A stretch of 64,000 bases of DNA from positions 186,001 to 250,000 of the forward strand of contig JAZSJZ010000004.1 of NCBI GenBank assembly GCA_045534575.1, read 5' to 3'. The DNA comes from UBA4636 sp045534575. GTDB taxonomy: Bacteria > Bacillota > Clostridia > Christensenellales > Borkfalkiaceae. The notes beneath the pieces were generated by a model. That model saw only the letters and a list, made by a program, of their open reading frames with translations, did no database searches and had not been told where the DNA came from. Position numbers and translations under genes: made by a program. Positions 49,233 to 58,639 of this stretch are shown in pieces; the first letter of the stretch is position 1; each line of letters begins with the position of its first letter.

Positions 49233-49862
49233 ATGATGAAAAACGCAATTCGAGTTTACAACAGCATAGTTGAAAACCAAAAACTTGCGCGCGAGAACAA
49301 GCGTTCTTGGGTGCTGTTTTTCATTGTTCTAATCGGCGTTTTTTGTATGTTTGCGTCAATCCATTTAAACGTTTTTATGTCAGTTAGGGTTAGCGGACCG
49401 AGTATGGAATCAACGCTTATTAATGGAGACGTTTTAGTTATAAATAAATGCGCTAAGATTAATCGAGGCGATATTATCGTGTTCTATAAAAGCCAAGACG
49501 TTATGTATATTAAGCGTGTTATCGGGCTTCCGGGCGATACGGTTTGGTCGGAAAACGGTGTGGTTTACGTAACTTTTAAAGATGAACTTGGCGAACATTT
49601 GGTAACTCTTAACGAGCCATATGCAAAAGGCGAAACGTATTTTTCTTATTACCAGCACGAAGGCGTGAACTATGGCTCGAAAGATATGCCAAAAGTTACC
49701 GTTGACGAAGATAGAATTTTCGTTCTTGGCGATAATCGTGAAGTTTCTTACGATAGCCGAAAACTTGGCTGTATTTCTCAAAGCGCAATCGTAGGAAAGG
49801 TAACCGATTTTTCTCTAGAGCATAAAGATAGTTTTTTTAAGTTTTTGTTTGCATTTGTTTAG
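49233..49862 (+). CDS. lepB: signal peptidase I
   Basis: A type I signal peptidase that removes signal peptides from secreted proteins, 209 residues. A cytosolic N-terminus and one transmembrane helix (about 26-48) precede the catalytic domain. SGPSMESTL near residue 52 carries the serine nucleophile; YIKRVIGLPGD near 90 carries the lysine base; VLGDNREVSYDSRKLG is box D/E. No good ribosome binding site precedes ATG 49233; the ATG at 49236 is equally possible. A hairpin TTTAGGC-TTCA-GCCTAAA (49858-49875) overlaps the stop. Confidence 0.95.
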   Translation: MMKNAIRVYNSIVENQKLARENKRSWVLFFIVLIGVFCMFASIHLNVFMSVRVSGPSMESTLINGDVLVINKCAKINRGDIIVFYKSQDVMYIKRVIGLPGDTVWSENGVVYVTFKDELGEHLVTLNEPYAKGETYFSYYQHEGVNYGSKDMPKVTVDEDRIFVLGDNREVSYDSRKLGCISQSAIVGKVTDFSLEHKDSFFKFLFAFV

Positions 49863-49905
49863 GCTTCAGCCTAAAAATCTAAAACAAAAGAAAAACTGCA
49901 ACGTT

Positions 49906-49933
49906 TTGCAAATAGGCGAAGCGTTGCTAGAAT
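49906..49933 (+). promoter_or_regulatory. possible promoter of degV
   Basis: TTGCAA (49906-49911), 16 bases, TAGAAT (49928-49933). TGAGG at 49966-49970 is the ribosome binding site for ATG 49978. Confidence 0.5.
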
Positions 49934-49977
49934 ATAAAAAATAAATTTTGAATACAAATAATAAATGAGGTATTGTA

Positions 49978-50820
49978 ATGAGTTTTAAAATTTCATCTGA
50001 CAGCACTTGCGATTTATTGCCATCTTATTTAGAAGAAAACGAGGTTTTCTTATCACGCTTAACCATTATTTTAGGCGCAACAGAATATACCGACTGCGTT
50101 GATATTGACACTCAAAAAGCGTTAGCATACGTAGAAGAAACGGGGCAACTTCCTAAAACCGCTGCCTATACCGTTGAACAATATATTGAAGATTTCAAAA
50201 ATCTTACCAAAGACGGAAGCGAACTTATTCACTTTTCTATTTCTTCAAAAAGTTCGTCATCTCACGACCATGCTCTTCTTGCTTCTAAAGAAGTTAAAGG
50301 CGTTTACGTTGTTGATAGCAAGCATTTATCAACTGGTCAAGGTCTTCAAATAGTTAAAGCCGTTGAAATGAGGAAAGAAGGCAAGAGCGCAAAGGAAGTT
50401 TACGACTATATGACGGCTAACACTAGCCTTGTTCAAACTTCGTTCGTTGTTGATAGGCTTGATTTCTTGCACAAGGGCGGAAGATGCTCGCTTCTTCAAC
50501 TTCTCGGTGCAAAAATGCTTAAAATCCACCCTCAAATTTCTATGAAAGACGGGGCTTTATCTATCAAGAAAAAATATTCAGGCAATATGATAAGAAGCGT
50601 AAATCAATACGTATTAGACCTTGCTAACGAATACACGAATTATGATAAAAAACTTTGCTTTATCACTCACTGCGAGGCTGATAGGGCTATTGTTGACGCC
50701 GTTAGAGCAAAGGTTGAAGAACTTTTCGAGTTTGAAGAAATTATCGAAACAAAGGCAGGAACAACGGTTGGCGTTCACTGCGGAAAAAATACTATCGGCG
50801 TTTTGTTCTGGACGCTATAG
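49978..50820 (+). CDS. degV: DegV family fatty-acid-binding protein
   Basis: A 280-residue DegV/FakB-type protein. It starts SFKISSDSTCDL, with the conserved D-S-x-x-D/C pattern. TAAYTVEQYIEDF, SISSKSSSSHDHA and DRLDFLHKGGRCS are the lipid-binding pocket segments. FakB proteins present fatty acids to the FakA kinase for phospholipid synthesis; fakA is not in this window. No membrane segments are present. Confidence 0.93.
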   Translation: MSFKISSDSTCDLLPSYLEENEVFLSRLTIILGATEYTDCVDIDTQKALAYVEETGQLPKTAAYTVEQYIEDFKNLTKDGSELIHFSISSKSSSSHDHALLASKEVKGVYVVDSKHLSTGQGLQIVKAVEMRKEGKSAKEVYDYMTANTSLVQTSFVVDRLDFLHKGGRCSLLQLLGAKMLKIHPQISMKDGALSIKKKYSGNMIRSVNQYVLDLANEYTNYDKKLCFITHCEADRAIVDAVRAKVEELFEFEEIIETKAGTTVGVHCGKNTIGVLFWTL

Positions 50821-50881
50821 TTGATTTTTTTCGTAACTTAAATTATTAAAATCATAACTTTTTGCGTTAAAAGGAGAAAAA

Positions 50882-52666
50882 GTGGCTAAATCAAGAAGCG
50901 AAATAATAGACAGCAGAAAATGGAAAACAGAGCATATTTTTCCTAGCATAAACGATTGGAATTTGCTATTTGAAAAGGTGGAAAAATCCATTGATTTTGC
51001 GTGCTTTGAGGGAAAATTAAACACAATTTCGGCTGTTAAAAAATGCTTTGATAAAATTTATAGCGTTTGTTTAGACCTTGAAAAACTAGCAGTTTATGCC
51101 TATATGCGCCACGATGAAGATACTCGTGACGATACTTTTACCGCACTTTTAAAGCGAGTCGAGGTTTTAGAGATTAAATATTCTCAAGCCACCTCGTTCA
51201 TAACTCCAGAACTTACCGAACTCCCTGAAGAAACGCTTAAAGAAATGATTAAAGATGTTTCTTTAAAAGACTATGATTATGAACTTAACAGCATTTTAAA
51301 GAATAAGGCGCACGTTTTATCTAAAGAAACTGAGAGCGTTTTATCGCTTGGCGGTCAAGTTTTCTCGGGATATAAAGAGATTTTCAAAATGATAGACAAC
51401 GCCGACCTCGATTTTCCTAAAATGATAGTTGACGGCGAAGAAGTTACAATAACTCACGGCGTTTACGGCGTTCTAATGCGGGATGATAGGCAAGAGGTTA
51501 GAAAAGAAGCCTTCCAAAAGTATTACGAGGCTTATAGAAAACTATTAAACACCATAACTTCAACCTACGTTGGTAACGTAAACAAAAACGTGTTCCTAAC
51601 AAGGGCTAGAAAGCACAAATCTTGTCTTAGCCGTGCTCTTTTTAACGAAGACGTTGATACTATCGTTTACGAAAACTTGATTGAAAGCGTGAATAATGCC
51701 GTTCCAACGCTTCACAGATACGTTGAGCTTAGAAAAAAAGCGTTAAAACTTGACGAAATGCATATGTATGATATTTATGCTTCCACCGCAAGCGACGCTG
51801 ACTTAAAACTTGAATATGAAGAGGCTTTCGAAGTTGTTAAAGAGGGCTTAAAGCCACTTGGCGAAGAATATTCTAAGCTTTTGCAAGAGGCTTTTGACGG
51901 CGGTTGGATAGACGTTGAGGAAACGGCTGGTAAGAGAAGTGGCGCTTATAGCATTGGCGTTTACGGAATTCCACACCCTTACGTTTTATTAAATTATCAA
52001 AAAACTACCAACGATATTTTCACTATCGCTCACGAACTAGGACACGCAATTCATACCTATTTTTCAAACAAAAATCAACCGCAATCTAAGGCGGATTATA
52101 GAATTTTCGTAGCGGAAGTTGCAAGCACCGTAAACGAAGTGTTGCTCCTTAGAAGTTTGGTTGAAAAATCAAACGATTTAAAACTCAAAAAATATCTTTT
52201 ATCTTACTTTGCCGATATGATAAAAGGCACGCTCTTTAGGCAAACGATGTTTGCTGAGTTTGAATATATTGCGCACTCAAAGGCGGAAAAGGGTGAACCG
52301 CTCACCAAAGACGTTTTGAACGAAATTTATCTATCACTTAACCAAAAATATTACGGAAAAGCCGTTGTTAGCGATAAAGAAATTTCGTGGGAGTGGTCAA
52401 GAATTCCGCATTTCTACAATGCTTTTTACGTTTATAAATACGCAACGGGCATAATCTCTGCTCTATCTATCGCAAACAGAATTTTAACCGAAGGCGAGCC
52501 TGCTGTTCAAGATTATTTTAAGTTTTTATCGTCTGGCGGAAGCGATAGCCCGGTGGAACTTTTAAAAATAGCGGGCGTTGACTTAACAAAAAAAGATGCC
52601 TTCAACGTGGCTTTTGAAACTTTTAAAACTTGCCTTGACGAGTTTGAAAGCATAAATCTCGATTAA
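50882..52666 (+). CDS. pepF: oligoendopeptidase F
   Basis: An M3 family zinc metallopeptidase that cleaves short peptides in the cytosol. It has 594 residues. The zinc site HELGH lies at residues 384-388, followed by EVASTVNEVLLLR with the third ligand Glu. The N-terminal helical region (TEHIFPSINDWN) and GIPHPYVLLNYQ match PepF. It starts at GTG 50882 with an AAGGAGAA ribosome binding site. Confidence 0.95.
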   Translation: MAKSRSEIIDSRKWKTEHIFPSINDWNLLFEKVEKSIDFACFEGKLNTISAVKKCFDKIYSVCLDLEKLAVYAYMRHDEDTRDDTFTALLKRVEVLEIKYSQATSFITPELTELPEETLKEMIKDVSLKDYDYELNSILKNKAHVLSKETESVLSLGGQVFSGYKEIFKMIDNADLDFPKMIVDGEEVTITHGVYGVLMRDDRQEVRKEAFQKYYEAYRKLLNTITSTYVGNVNKNVFLTRARKHKSCLSRALFNEDVDTIVYENLIESVNNAVPTLHRYVELRKKALKLDEMHMYDIYASTASDADLKLEYEEAFEVVKEGLKPLGEEYSKLLQEAFDGGWIDVEETAGKRSGAYSIGVYGIPHPYVLLNYQKTTNDIFTIAHELGHAIHTYFSNKNQPQSKADYRIFVAEVASTVNEVLLLRSLVEKSNDLKLKKYLLSYFADMIKGTLFRQTMFAEFEYIAHSKAEKGEPLTKDVLNEIYLSLNQKYYGKAVVSDKEISWEWSRIPHFYNAFYVYKYATGIISALSIANRILTEGEPAVQDYFKFLSSGGSDSPVELLKIAGVDLTKKDAFNVAFETFKTCLDEFESINLD

Positions 52667-52732
52667 AAATTTATCGAAATTTGTAAATTTAGCAAAAATT
52701 AAGAAAAAAATCACATTTTATTTAGGTGTTTT

Positions 52733-54247
52733 ATGGCTGTTTCACAAAAAATGCCCTATAACTTAGAAGCCGAGCAATCGGTGCTAGGGTGTATTTTAAT
52801 AGACCAAGTAGTTCAAATAGATATCGTTTCCGATCTTAGCGAGCAAGATTTCTTGGTTGAATCACATAAGATAATTTTTAGAGCGATGAACTCTATTATG
52901 GCAGAAAACGGGGTGATAGACCTCGTTACTCTTGCCGACGTTTTGAATAAAAACTCACAATTAGAAAGCGTGGGCGGAATTTCATATTTAACCGAATTAA
53001 CTCAAGTTATCCCGTCATCTGCTAACTACTCGCAATATATTGAAATTATCAAGCGAGATAGCGCTTTAAGAAGGCTTATAACTTCATCAAATCTCATTAT
53101 CGAAGACGCTTACACAAGCGTTGATAGTGAGAAGAGTTTGCAACGCGCAGAAAAACTTATTTACGATATTTCTGAAAAGAGTGAAAAGCAAGGGTTAGAG
53201 CAAATGAGCGTTTATCTTGACCCTGTTTTAGATAAGTTTGAAAAACTCGAAAAGGGCGAAAACGATGAAATTGGTTTAAAGACGGGAATTAAGCGTCTTG
53301 ACTATGCGACCAACGGCTTCCAAAGGGGTAACCTAATAATATTGGCGGCACGCCCGTCTGTTGGTAAAACGACGTTTGCAATGAATATCGTTGAAGAAGT
53401 TGCCCTAAAGCAAGATGCCGTTGTTGCTGTTTTCGAACTTGAAATGACCAAACTAGAACTTACGCAAAGAATGCTTTGCGCTAACGCTGGCGTTAGGATG
53501 GACGATGCTCTAAAAGGTAAACTCACCGAGCGTGATCCAAGTTCTTTGAAAAAGTTGTGGGAAGCTAAAAAACGCTTGAGTAATGCGAAAATTTTTATTG
53601 ACGAAACTTCGATTATCACTCCTCAAAACATCTTAACTAAGTGCAGAAGGTTAAAGGCAATGCAAGGCGGAAAGTTAGATTTAGTCGTTGTTGACCATAT
53701 TCAACTTATGTCGTCAGCGAGAAAAGATAACGATAACCGCCAACAAGAAGTTACCGATATTTCTAAGAACTTAAAAGCGCTTGCAAAAGAACTTAACGTT
53801 CCCGTTATCGCGCTTTCACAATTATCAAGAGGCATAACCTCAAGAAAGGGTAACAACTCAGAGCCCGTTCTTTCAGATTTAAGAGAATCGGGCGCAATAG
53901 AACAAGATGCCGACCTTGTTATTTTCCTTCACAGAGAAGATATGGTTGGCTCTGTTAAAGAAGGTCAAAGCGATAGAGAATCGCTCACAAAAATTCTCAT
54001 TTCCAAAAACAGAAACGGTAAACTCGATAAGTTTGACGTTGTCTTTAGGGGAGACGTTGGTAAATTCTTCAATTTTTATGCAATAAACCCTGAAGGTGCT
54101 AACGCTGTTCCTAAAACAAAGGAAGATTTTGAGCAAGAAGAATCGAATAAAAAATATAGGGAAGAACTTTCTAAAATCGACCTTGACGAAGACGAAATAA
54201 ATAGCCTTTCTAACAATATTCCGCCTGAGGAAGAAGATCCATTTTAA
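52733..54247 (+). CDS. dnaB: replicative DNA helicase DnaB
   Basis: The hexameric replicative helicase, 504 residues. The N-terminal domain begins PYNLEAEQSVLGCILID. The RecA-like motor has Walker A AARPSVGKTTFAMN near residue 207, LVVVDHIQLMS (Walker B), SQLSRGITSRKG and SDLRESGAIEQDADLV. The C-terminal acidic tail (DLDEDEINSLSNNIPPEEED) is normal for the family. A GGTG ribosome binding site is present. The usual neighbour rplI is absent. The likely loader DnaI is encoded at 40957. Confidence 0.97.
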   Translation: MAVSQKMPYNLEAEQSVLGCILIDQVVQIDIVSDLSEQDFLVESHKIIFRAMNSIMAENGVIDLVTLADVLNKNSQLESVGGISYLTELTQVIPSSANYSQYIEIIKRDSALRRLITSSNLIIEDAYTSVDSEKSLQRAEKLIYDISEKSEKQGLEQMSVYLDPVLDKFEKLEKGENDEIGLKTGIKRLDYATNGFQRGNLIILAARPSVGKTTFAMNIVEEVALKQDAVVAVFELEMTKLELTQRMLCANAGVRMDDALKGKLTERDPSSLKKLWEAKKRLSNAKIFIDETSIITPQNILTKCRRLKAMQGGKLDLVVVDHIQLMSSARKDNDNRQQEVTDISKNLKALAKELNVPVIALSQLSRGITSRKGNNSEPVLSDLRESGAIEQDADLVIFLHREDMVGSVKEGQSDRESLTKILISKNRNGKLDKFDVVFRGDVGKFFNFYAINPEGANAVPKTKEDFEQEESNKKYREELSKIDLDEDEINSLSNNIPPEEEDPF

Positions 54248-54250
54248 GTT

Positions 54251-55243
54251 ATGAAAAACTGCAATAATATCTTCAAAATCACCGATGAAACCTTAAAAAT
54301 TGCAAAAGAACGTATTGAAAATGGCGAACTTGTTGCATTTCCAACCGAAACGGTTTACGGGCTTGGCGCAAACGCCTTTTTAGACGAGGCAATTTTATCG
54401 GTTTACGCAAAGAAAGGAAGACCGGGCGATAATCCTTTAATCGTTCACGTTCATAAAGATTACGATATTTCTACCCTTGTTTTTGAGGACAAGCCCTACC
54501 AAAAACTTATTAAAGATGCGTTTATGCCAGGTCCTATAACTTTGGTTTATAAAAGCAAAAATAAGGTTTCACCGCTCGTTTCGTGCGGGCTTGAAACGTT
54601 GGCTATTAGAATTCCAAAAAGTTTGAGTGCGCAAAGATTTTTAAAGGCGGTAAATTTGCCTATTGCTGCGCCTTCTGCTAACGTATCTAAACACACAAGC
54701 CCGGTAACGGCTCAGCACGTTTATGACGATTTCAAGGGCGAAATTTCTATGATTTTAGACGGCGGAAGATGCGAGGGCGGAATTGAATCTACTGTGGTTG
54801 ACGTAACGGGGGAATATCCTGTAATTTTAAGAAAAGGCTTAATCACGGCTGAAATGATTAAAAAAGTGTGCGGAAAGTGTGAATACGCTACCGAAAATTC
54901 TGCGCTTAATAGTAGGTCTCCGGGCACAAAATATCGCCATTATTGTCCGTCAACAAAAACTTTATTGTTTGGTAAAGACGAGATTAATCTTGCGATAGAA
55001 AAATATAATGAAACGATAAAAAGCGGAAAAACTGCGTGCATAATGTGCGAAAATTCCGTAGCAGAAAAACTTAAAGAATTTAACGTTTTGAACTTAGGTT
55101 TAACGGGTGAAGAAATGGCTTCAAGGCTCTATTATTATCTTCACGAAGGTGAGAAATTCGACCTTTTAATCGGCATAAAATTTGATGCTGATACAGAACT
55201 TAAGCAAAGCGTTGAAAATAGATTTATAAAGGCGTATAGTTAA
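54251..55243 (+). CDS. ywlC: threonylcarbamoyl-AMP synthase (Sua5/YwlC)
   Basis: Makes L-threonylcarbamoyladenylate for the t6A37 modification of ANN-decoding tRNAs. It has 330 residues: an N-terminal TsaC/YrdC domain (PTETVYGLGANA, KKGRPGDNPLIVHV, MPGPITLVYKSKN, PSANVSKHTSP, DGGRCEGGIESTVVDV), a linker (SPGTKYRHYCP) and a C-terminal Sua5 domain. It starts three bases after the dnaB stop and shares one base with the next gene (TAATG). The order ywlC-ywlE-rpiB mirrors the Bacillus ywl operon. Confidence 0.96.
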   Translation: MKNCNNIFKITDETLKIAKERIENGELVAFPTETVYGLGANAFLDEAILSVYAKKGRPGDNPLIVHVHKDYDISTLVFEDKPYQKLIKDAFMPGPITLVYKSKNKVSPLVSCGLETLAIRIPKSLSAQRFLKAVNLPIAAPSANVSKHTSPVTAQHVYDDFKGEISMILDGGRCEGGIESTVVDVTGEYPVILRKGLITAEMIKKVCGKCEYATENSALNSRSPGTKYRHYCPSTKTLLFGKDEINLAIEKYNETIKSGKTACIMCENSVAEKLKEFNVLNLGLTGEEMASRLYYYLHEGEKFDLLIGIKFDADTELKQSVENRFIKAYS

Positions 55244-55689
55244 TGGCAAAAAAGAAGATAGCGTTCGTGTGCGTTGGCAACACTTGCCGAAGCGCAATGG
55301 CTCAATTCGTTTTAAAGAAAATGCTAAAAAATAGCAATTTTGAAAACGTTTTAGTTTCATCGTTTGGGCTTTCGGTTTGCGAACTTTCAATGAATGAAAA
55401 AGCGAGAATTTCGCTCAAAAATCACGGGTTTAGGCTTTCTAAATTCACGCCAAAGCAAATTGATGAAAAGGCGTTAAAAACCTACGATGCTTTAATTTGC
55501 ATGACGGACGAAATTAAGGAAAATTTGCCAAGGCAAAACAACGTTTATTCTATGAACGATCTGTGTAAATTAGGCGACGTTTTAGACCCTTATTCTTGCC
55601 CTCAAGAAGTTTACGATAAAACGCTTGAACAAATAATAAATTGTTGTGAAAAAATAATGCTTTTGCTAGAGGAAGTTTTAGCAAATTAG
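55243..55689 (+). CDS. ywlE: low-molecular-weight protein phosphatase, probably arginine phosphatase YwlE
   Basis: A 148-residue LMW-PTP-fold phosphatase. The P-loop FVCVGNTCRSAMA has the nucleophile Cys10 and Arg16 of C-x5-R. The general acid is in DVLDPYS. In this family Thr at the sixth position of the loop (GNTCRS, T14) marks arginine phosphatases such as YwlE, while tyrosine phosphatases have Ile or Leu there. It would therefore reverse McsB phosphorylation; mcsB is at 57596. The operon position also matches ywlE. Confidence 0.9.
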   Translation: MAKKKIAFVCVGNTCRSAMAQFVLKKMLKNSNFENVLVSSFGLSVCELSMNEKARISLKNHGFRLSKFTPKQIDEKALKTYDALICMTDEIKENLPRQNNVYSMNDLCKLGDVLDPYSCPQEVYDKTLEQIINCCEKIMLLLEEVLAN

Positions 55690-55705
55690 ATAAAAAGAGG
55701 TTAAT

Positions 55706-56155
55706 ATGAAAGTTGCTATCGGTTGCGACCACGCTGGTTTTGAAGCAAAAGAAGCTATTAAAAATTACCTTACTGAACTTGGGTATGAGGTTAAAGATTT
55801 CGGCACTTATTCGATTGATTCTTGCGACTACCCAGAGTTTGGTTTTAAGGTTGCAAACGCCGTAAAAAAAGGCGAGTGCGAAAAAGGCGTTGTTATTTGT
55901 AGCACAGGGGTTGGGATTTCAATTTCTGCAAACAAGGTTAGAGGTGTTAGATGTTCTCTCTGCACTGACGAGTTTACCGCCGAAATGACGAGACGCCACA
56001 ACGATTCAAACGTTTTAGCAATGGGTGCGAAAATTGTTCCTATCGATAAGATGAAAGATATTGTTAAAGTATATTTTTCAACCGAGTTCGAAGGCGGAAG
56101 GCACGCTCGCCGTGTTGATAAAATTGGCGCAATAGAAAACGGTGAAGAGTTTTAA
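55706..56155 (+). CDS. rpiB: ribose-5-phosphate isomerase B
   Basis: Interconverts ribose-5-phosphate and ribulose-5-phosphate in the pentose phosphate pathway. It has 149 residues, normal length. It starts KVAIGCDHAGFEAKE (metal-free RpiB/LacAB fold). ICSTGVGISISANKVRGVRCS carries the substrate loop and catalytic Cys region, and RRHNDSNVLAMGA follows. AAAGAGG precedes the ATG. It is part of the ywl-like operon. Confidence 0.95.
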   Translation: MKVAIGCDHAGFEAKEAIKNYLTELGYEVKDFGTYSIDSCDYPEFGFKVANAVKKGECEKGVVICSTGVGISISANKVRGVRCSLCTDEFTAEMTRRHNDSNVLAMGAKIVPIDKMKDIVKVYFSTEFEGGRHARRVDKIGAIENGEEF

Positions 56156-56233
56156 AATAAAAAAATTATCGCATTTTTGCGAAATTTAAACAAATAAAAA
56201 ATCGAATAAAAATAATTAATTTTGGAGAAACGT

Positions 56234-57103
56234 ATGCAAAAAGTTAAAAAAGCAGTTATCCCTGTTGCAGGTTACGGCACAAGGTTTTTACCTTTTACTA
56301 AATCAGTTCCAAAGCCAATGCTTCCAATCTTAAACGTTCCCGCAATTCAAATTATTGCTGAGGAAGCAGTTAAAAGCGGAATTGAAGAGATAATGTTCGT
56401 CGTTGGTCAAAAGCGCGAAATTATTGAAAGCCACTTTAACGAGTTTCCTGAACTTGAGGCTGTTTTAGAAAAAGGCGGAAAGTTTGAGTTCTTAGAGGCT
56501 GTTAAATACCCTGAAAAAATGGCTAAAGTTTATTTTGGTGTTCAAGAAAAACAACGTGGCACGGCGGATGCTGTTCTTGCCGCTAAAGATTTCGTTGGAA
56601 ACGAGCCTTTTGCCGTTATGTTTGGCGACGACGTTATGTTCAATGAAGGAAGGCAAGTTATCGGTCAACTAATTGATGCCTACGAAAAAACGGGCAAAAC
56701 GATTATCGGCGTAAAAAGAGTGCCTATGAAAGACGTTCCTAAATACGCTTCCGTTGAATACGATAGTCAAGACGGCAACATGTTCAGCGTAACGACGATA
56801 ACCGAAAAACCGCCTATTGAACTTGTTAAAAGCGACCTTGCTCCACTTGGGCGTTACGTTTGCTCTCCAACGATTATTCCTATTTTAGAAAACTTAAAGC
56901 CATCGGTTAATAACGAGTATCAGTTAACTGATGCGCTTTGCCAAGATTGCCAAAAATACGGCGGTTACGCTTTAGAGTTTGAAGGAATTCGTTACGATAT
57001 GGGTGATAGACTAGGTTTTTTAAAGGCAAACGTTGAGTTTGGTTTAAGAGATGAAAAGTTGAAAGAAGACTTCAAAAAATACCTTGAAGAACTCGTAAAA
57101 TAA
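56234..57103 (+). CDS. galU: UTP-glucose-1-phosphate uridylyltransferase GalU
   Basis: Makes UDP-glucose from UTP and glucose-1-phosphate, for glycolipids and surface polymers. It has 289 residues. The nucleotide-binding loop is PVAGYGTRFLPFTKSVPKPM. MFGDDVMF holds the Mg-binding Asp; ITEKPPIELVKSDLAPLGRY and YDMGDRLGFLKAN are further family segments. ATG 56234 with GGAGAA upstream is chosen; TTG 56222 is in frame but overlaps the ribosome binding site. A terminator follows. Confidence 0.97.
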   Translation: MQKVKKAVIPVAGYGTRFLPFTKSVPKPMLPILNVPAIQIIAEEAVKSGIEEIMFVVGQKREIIESHFNEFPELEAVLEKGGKFEFLEAVKYPEKMAKVYFGVQEKQRGTADAVLAAKDFVGNEPFAVMFGDDVMFNEGRQVIGQLIDAYEKTGKTIIGVKRVPMKDVPKYASVEYDSQDGNMFSVTTITEKPPIELVKSDLAPLGRYVCSPTIIPILENLKPSVNNEYQLTDALCQDCQKYGGYALEFEGIRYDMGDRLGFLKANVEFGLRDEKLKEDFKKYLEELVK

Positions 57104-57129
57104 GTTTAATTGAAAATAAAAAATAAATT

Positions 57130-57157
57130 ATGCGTTACTTTGTAACGCATTTTTTTG
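57130..57157 (+). terminator. intrinsic terminator after galU
   Basis: ATGCGTTAC (57130-57138) and GTAACGCAT (57142-57150) pair around TTT, with a T-tract after. Confidence 0.95.
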
Positions 57158-57250
57158 TGATTAAAAATATCAATTAAAAAAAATTATTAAAAATTTATCG
57201 AAAAACGGCAAAAAAAGATTAAAATAGAGCCAAAAATTTTACAAAACCTA

Positions 57251-57278
57251 TTTACAAGTTATTTATTTATGTTATAAT
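57251..57278 (+). promoter_or_regulatory. promoter of mcsA-mcsB-clpC
   Basis: TTTACA (57251-57256), 16 bases, TATAAT (57273-57278). I see no CtsR heptad repeat (GGTCAAA type) in 57158-57302, and no ctsR gene precedes mcsA. Heat-shock control of this operon must therefore differ or lie elsewhere. Confidence 0.6.
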
Positions 57279-57302
57279 ATAATAAATAAAGGAATTTTGA
57301 CT

Positions 57303-57599
57303 ATGATTTGCCCTATTTGCCACAAAAACCAAGCCAACTCAAAAGTTATAAAAAATTTCGGCAGTTTGACCGTTGAGGGTCTTGTTTGCGACGAGTGTTA
57401 TAACGTGGCTTGTTCGCTTGACGCAAAGGGCTTTTATTATTTGTTTTATGAACTTCCCAAAAAAAGTTGCTCGGTTTGCGGAAGAAGTTATAGAGAGTTT
57501 TCTCAAACGTTGCTTCTTGGTTGCCCTAATTGCTATAATGAGTTTCGTGAAGAGTTAGCGCCACTTATTAGCCGAGTGCAGGGAGGTGGCGGTAAATGA
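57303..57599 (+). CDS. mcsA: McsA, short form without UVR domain
   Basis: Zinc-binding activator of the arginine kinase McsB. The 98-residue product has four Cys pairs: CPIC, CDEC, CSVC and CPNC. The last one sits in GCPNCYNEFREELAPLISRVQ, which matches the conserved McsA segment. Typical McsA proteins are about 160-180 residues and end in a UVR domain; that half is missing here. ATG 57303 has AAAGGA upstream; TTG 57297 is too close to it. The stop overlaps the mcsB start (ATGA). Confidence 0.85.
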   Translation: MICPICHKNQANSKVIKNFGSLTVEGLVCDECYNVACSLDAKGFYYLFYELPKKSCSVCGRSYREFSQTLLLGCPNCYNEFREELAPLISRVQGGGGK

Positions 57600-58606
57600 T
57601 TAAAGACACTTCCGTTGCGGTAACTTCAAGAATTAGGCTTGCTAGAAATTTATCGGGCTACTACTTTCCGACCCTACTTCGAGGAACTAAACAAGAGGCG
57701 GAAATTGCAAAAAGTCTTGAGCAAGTTTTGCAAAGAATTGGCGGGTTTACCTTTTATAGGATGAAAGACTTACATCAAGCGTTCAAAGAGTCTCTAGTTG
57801 AAAGATACATAATTTCAACAGCGCTTGCCGAAAACGACGGCGGTGTTGTGTGCATAAATCGTGATGGGCAAACATCGGTTATGATAAACGAAGAGGATCA
57901 CGTTCGTGAGCAGTGCTTATTTAAAGGCTTGGACCTTATGAGTGCTTATTCAAGAATTAGTGCGCTTGATACGCTTTTGAACCGAAATTTGCGTTTTGCA
58001 AAAAACGGCGAAACTTATTTCACGGCTTGCCCAACCAACGTAGGAACGGGGCTAAGAGCGTCGGTTATGCTATTCTTACCAGCGCTAACCTATTCTTGTG
58101 CGATAGGCGAAATTCAAGAGCGCGCAACAAAAATTGGGCTAACCGTTAGAGGTGCGTTTGGCGAAGGAAGCGAGGCAGAATGCTTTTTATACCAAATAAG
58201 CAACGAAATAACGCTAAACGTTCCGCCAAAGAATTTAATAACGCAAGTAGATAGTTTTTCAAAGCAAATCGTAAAAGAGGAAATTGACGAGCGCTACGCG
58301 CTCTATACCGACTACCGCGCACTTATTGATGATAAATGCCTAAGAGCGCTAGGAATTTTGCAAAATGCAGTAATTTTAGGCTACGAAGAGTTTGTTGACC
58401 TAATTTCTAAAGTTAAACTCGGCATTGCAATGGGAATTATCAAAGCCCAAATGCCAGAAGTTATAGACAATCTTTTGGTAACCGCTAGAACGAATAGTTT
58501 AACGCTCGTTGAAGATATCGAAGCAAACAGCCTTGACGAAAAGCGAGCATCTTACGTTAGAAGGGCTTTAACGCAAATAGGTTGCAAACCGAATTTTAAC
58601 GTTTAA
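57596..58606 (+). CDS. mcsB: protein-arginine kinase McsB
   Basis: Phosphorylates arginines in misfolded proteins, tagging them for ClpC-ClpP. It has 336 residues of the guanido-kinase fold. VTSRIRLARNL, INEEDHVREQ, LRFAKNGETYFTACPTNVGT with the catalytic-region Cys, and LRASVMLFLPAL match the family. It overlaps mcsA by 4 bases and precedes clpC by 33 bases. The likely reversing enzyme, YwlE, is 2 kb upstream. Confidence 0.95.
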   Translation: MIKDTSVAVTSRIRLARNLSGYYFPTLLRGTKQEAEIAKSLEQVLQRIGGFTFYRMKDLHQAFKESLVERYIISTALAENDGGVVCINRDGQTSVMINEEDHVREQCLFKGLDLMSAYSRISALDTLLNRNLRFAKNGETYFTACPTNVGTGLRASVMLFLPALTYSCAIGEIQERATKIGLTVRGAFGEGSEAECFLYQISNEITLNVPPKNLITQVDSFSKQIVKEEIDERYALYTDYRALIDDKCLRALGILQNAVILGYEEFVDLISKVKLGIAMGIIKAQMPEVIDNLLVTARTNSLTLVEDIEANSLDEKRASYVRRALTQIGCKPNFNV

Positions 58607-58639
58607 AAACATAAAAACAACTTTCAAAAATAATTAGGT

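Noticed and set aside
57158..57302. CtsR operator before mcsA
   Set aside because: No pair of GGTCAAA-type heptads is present in either orientation.
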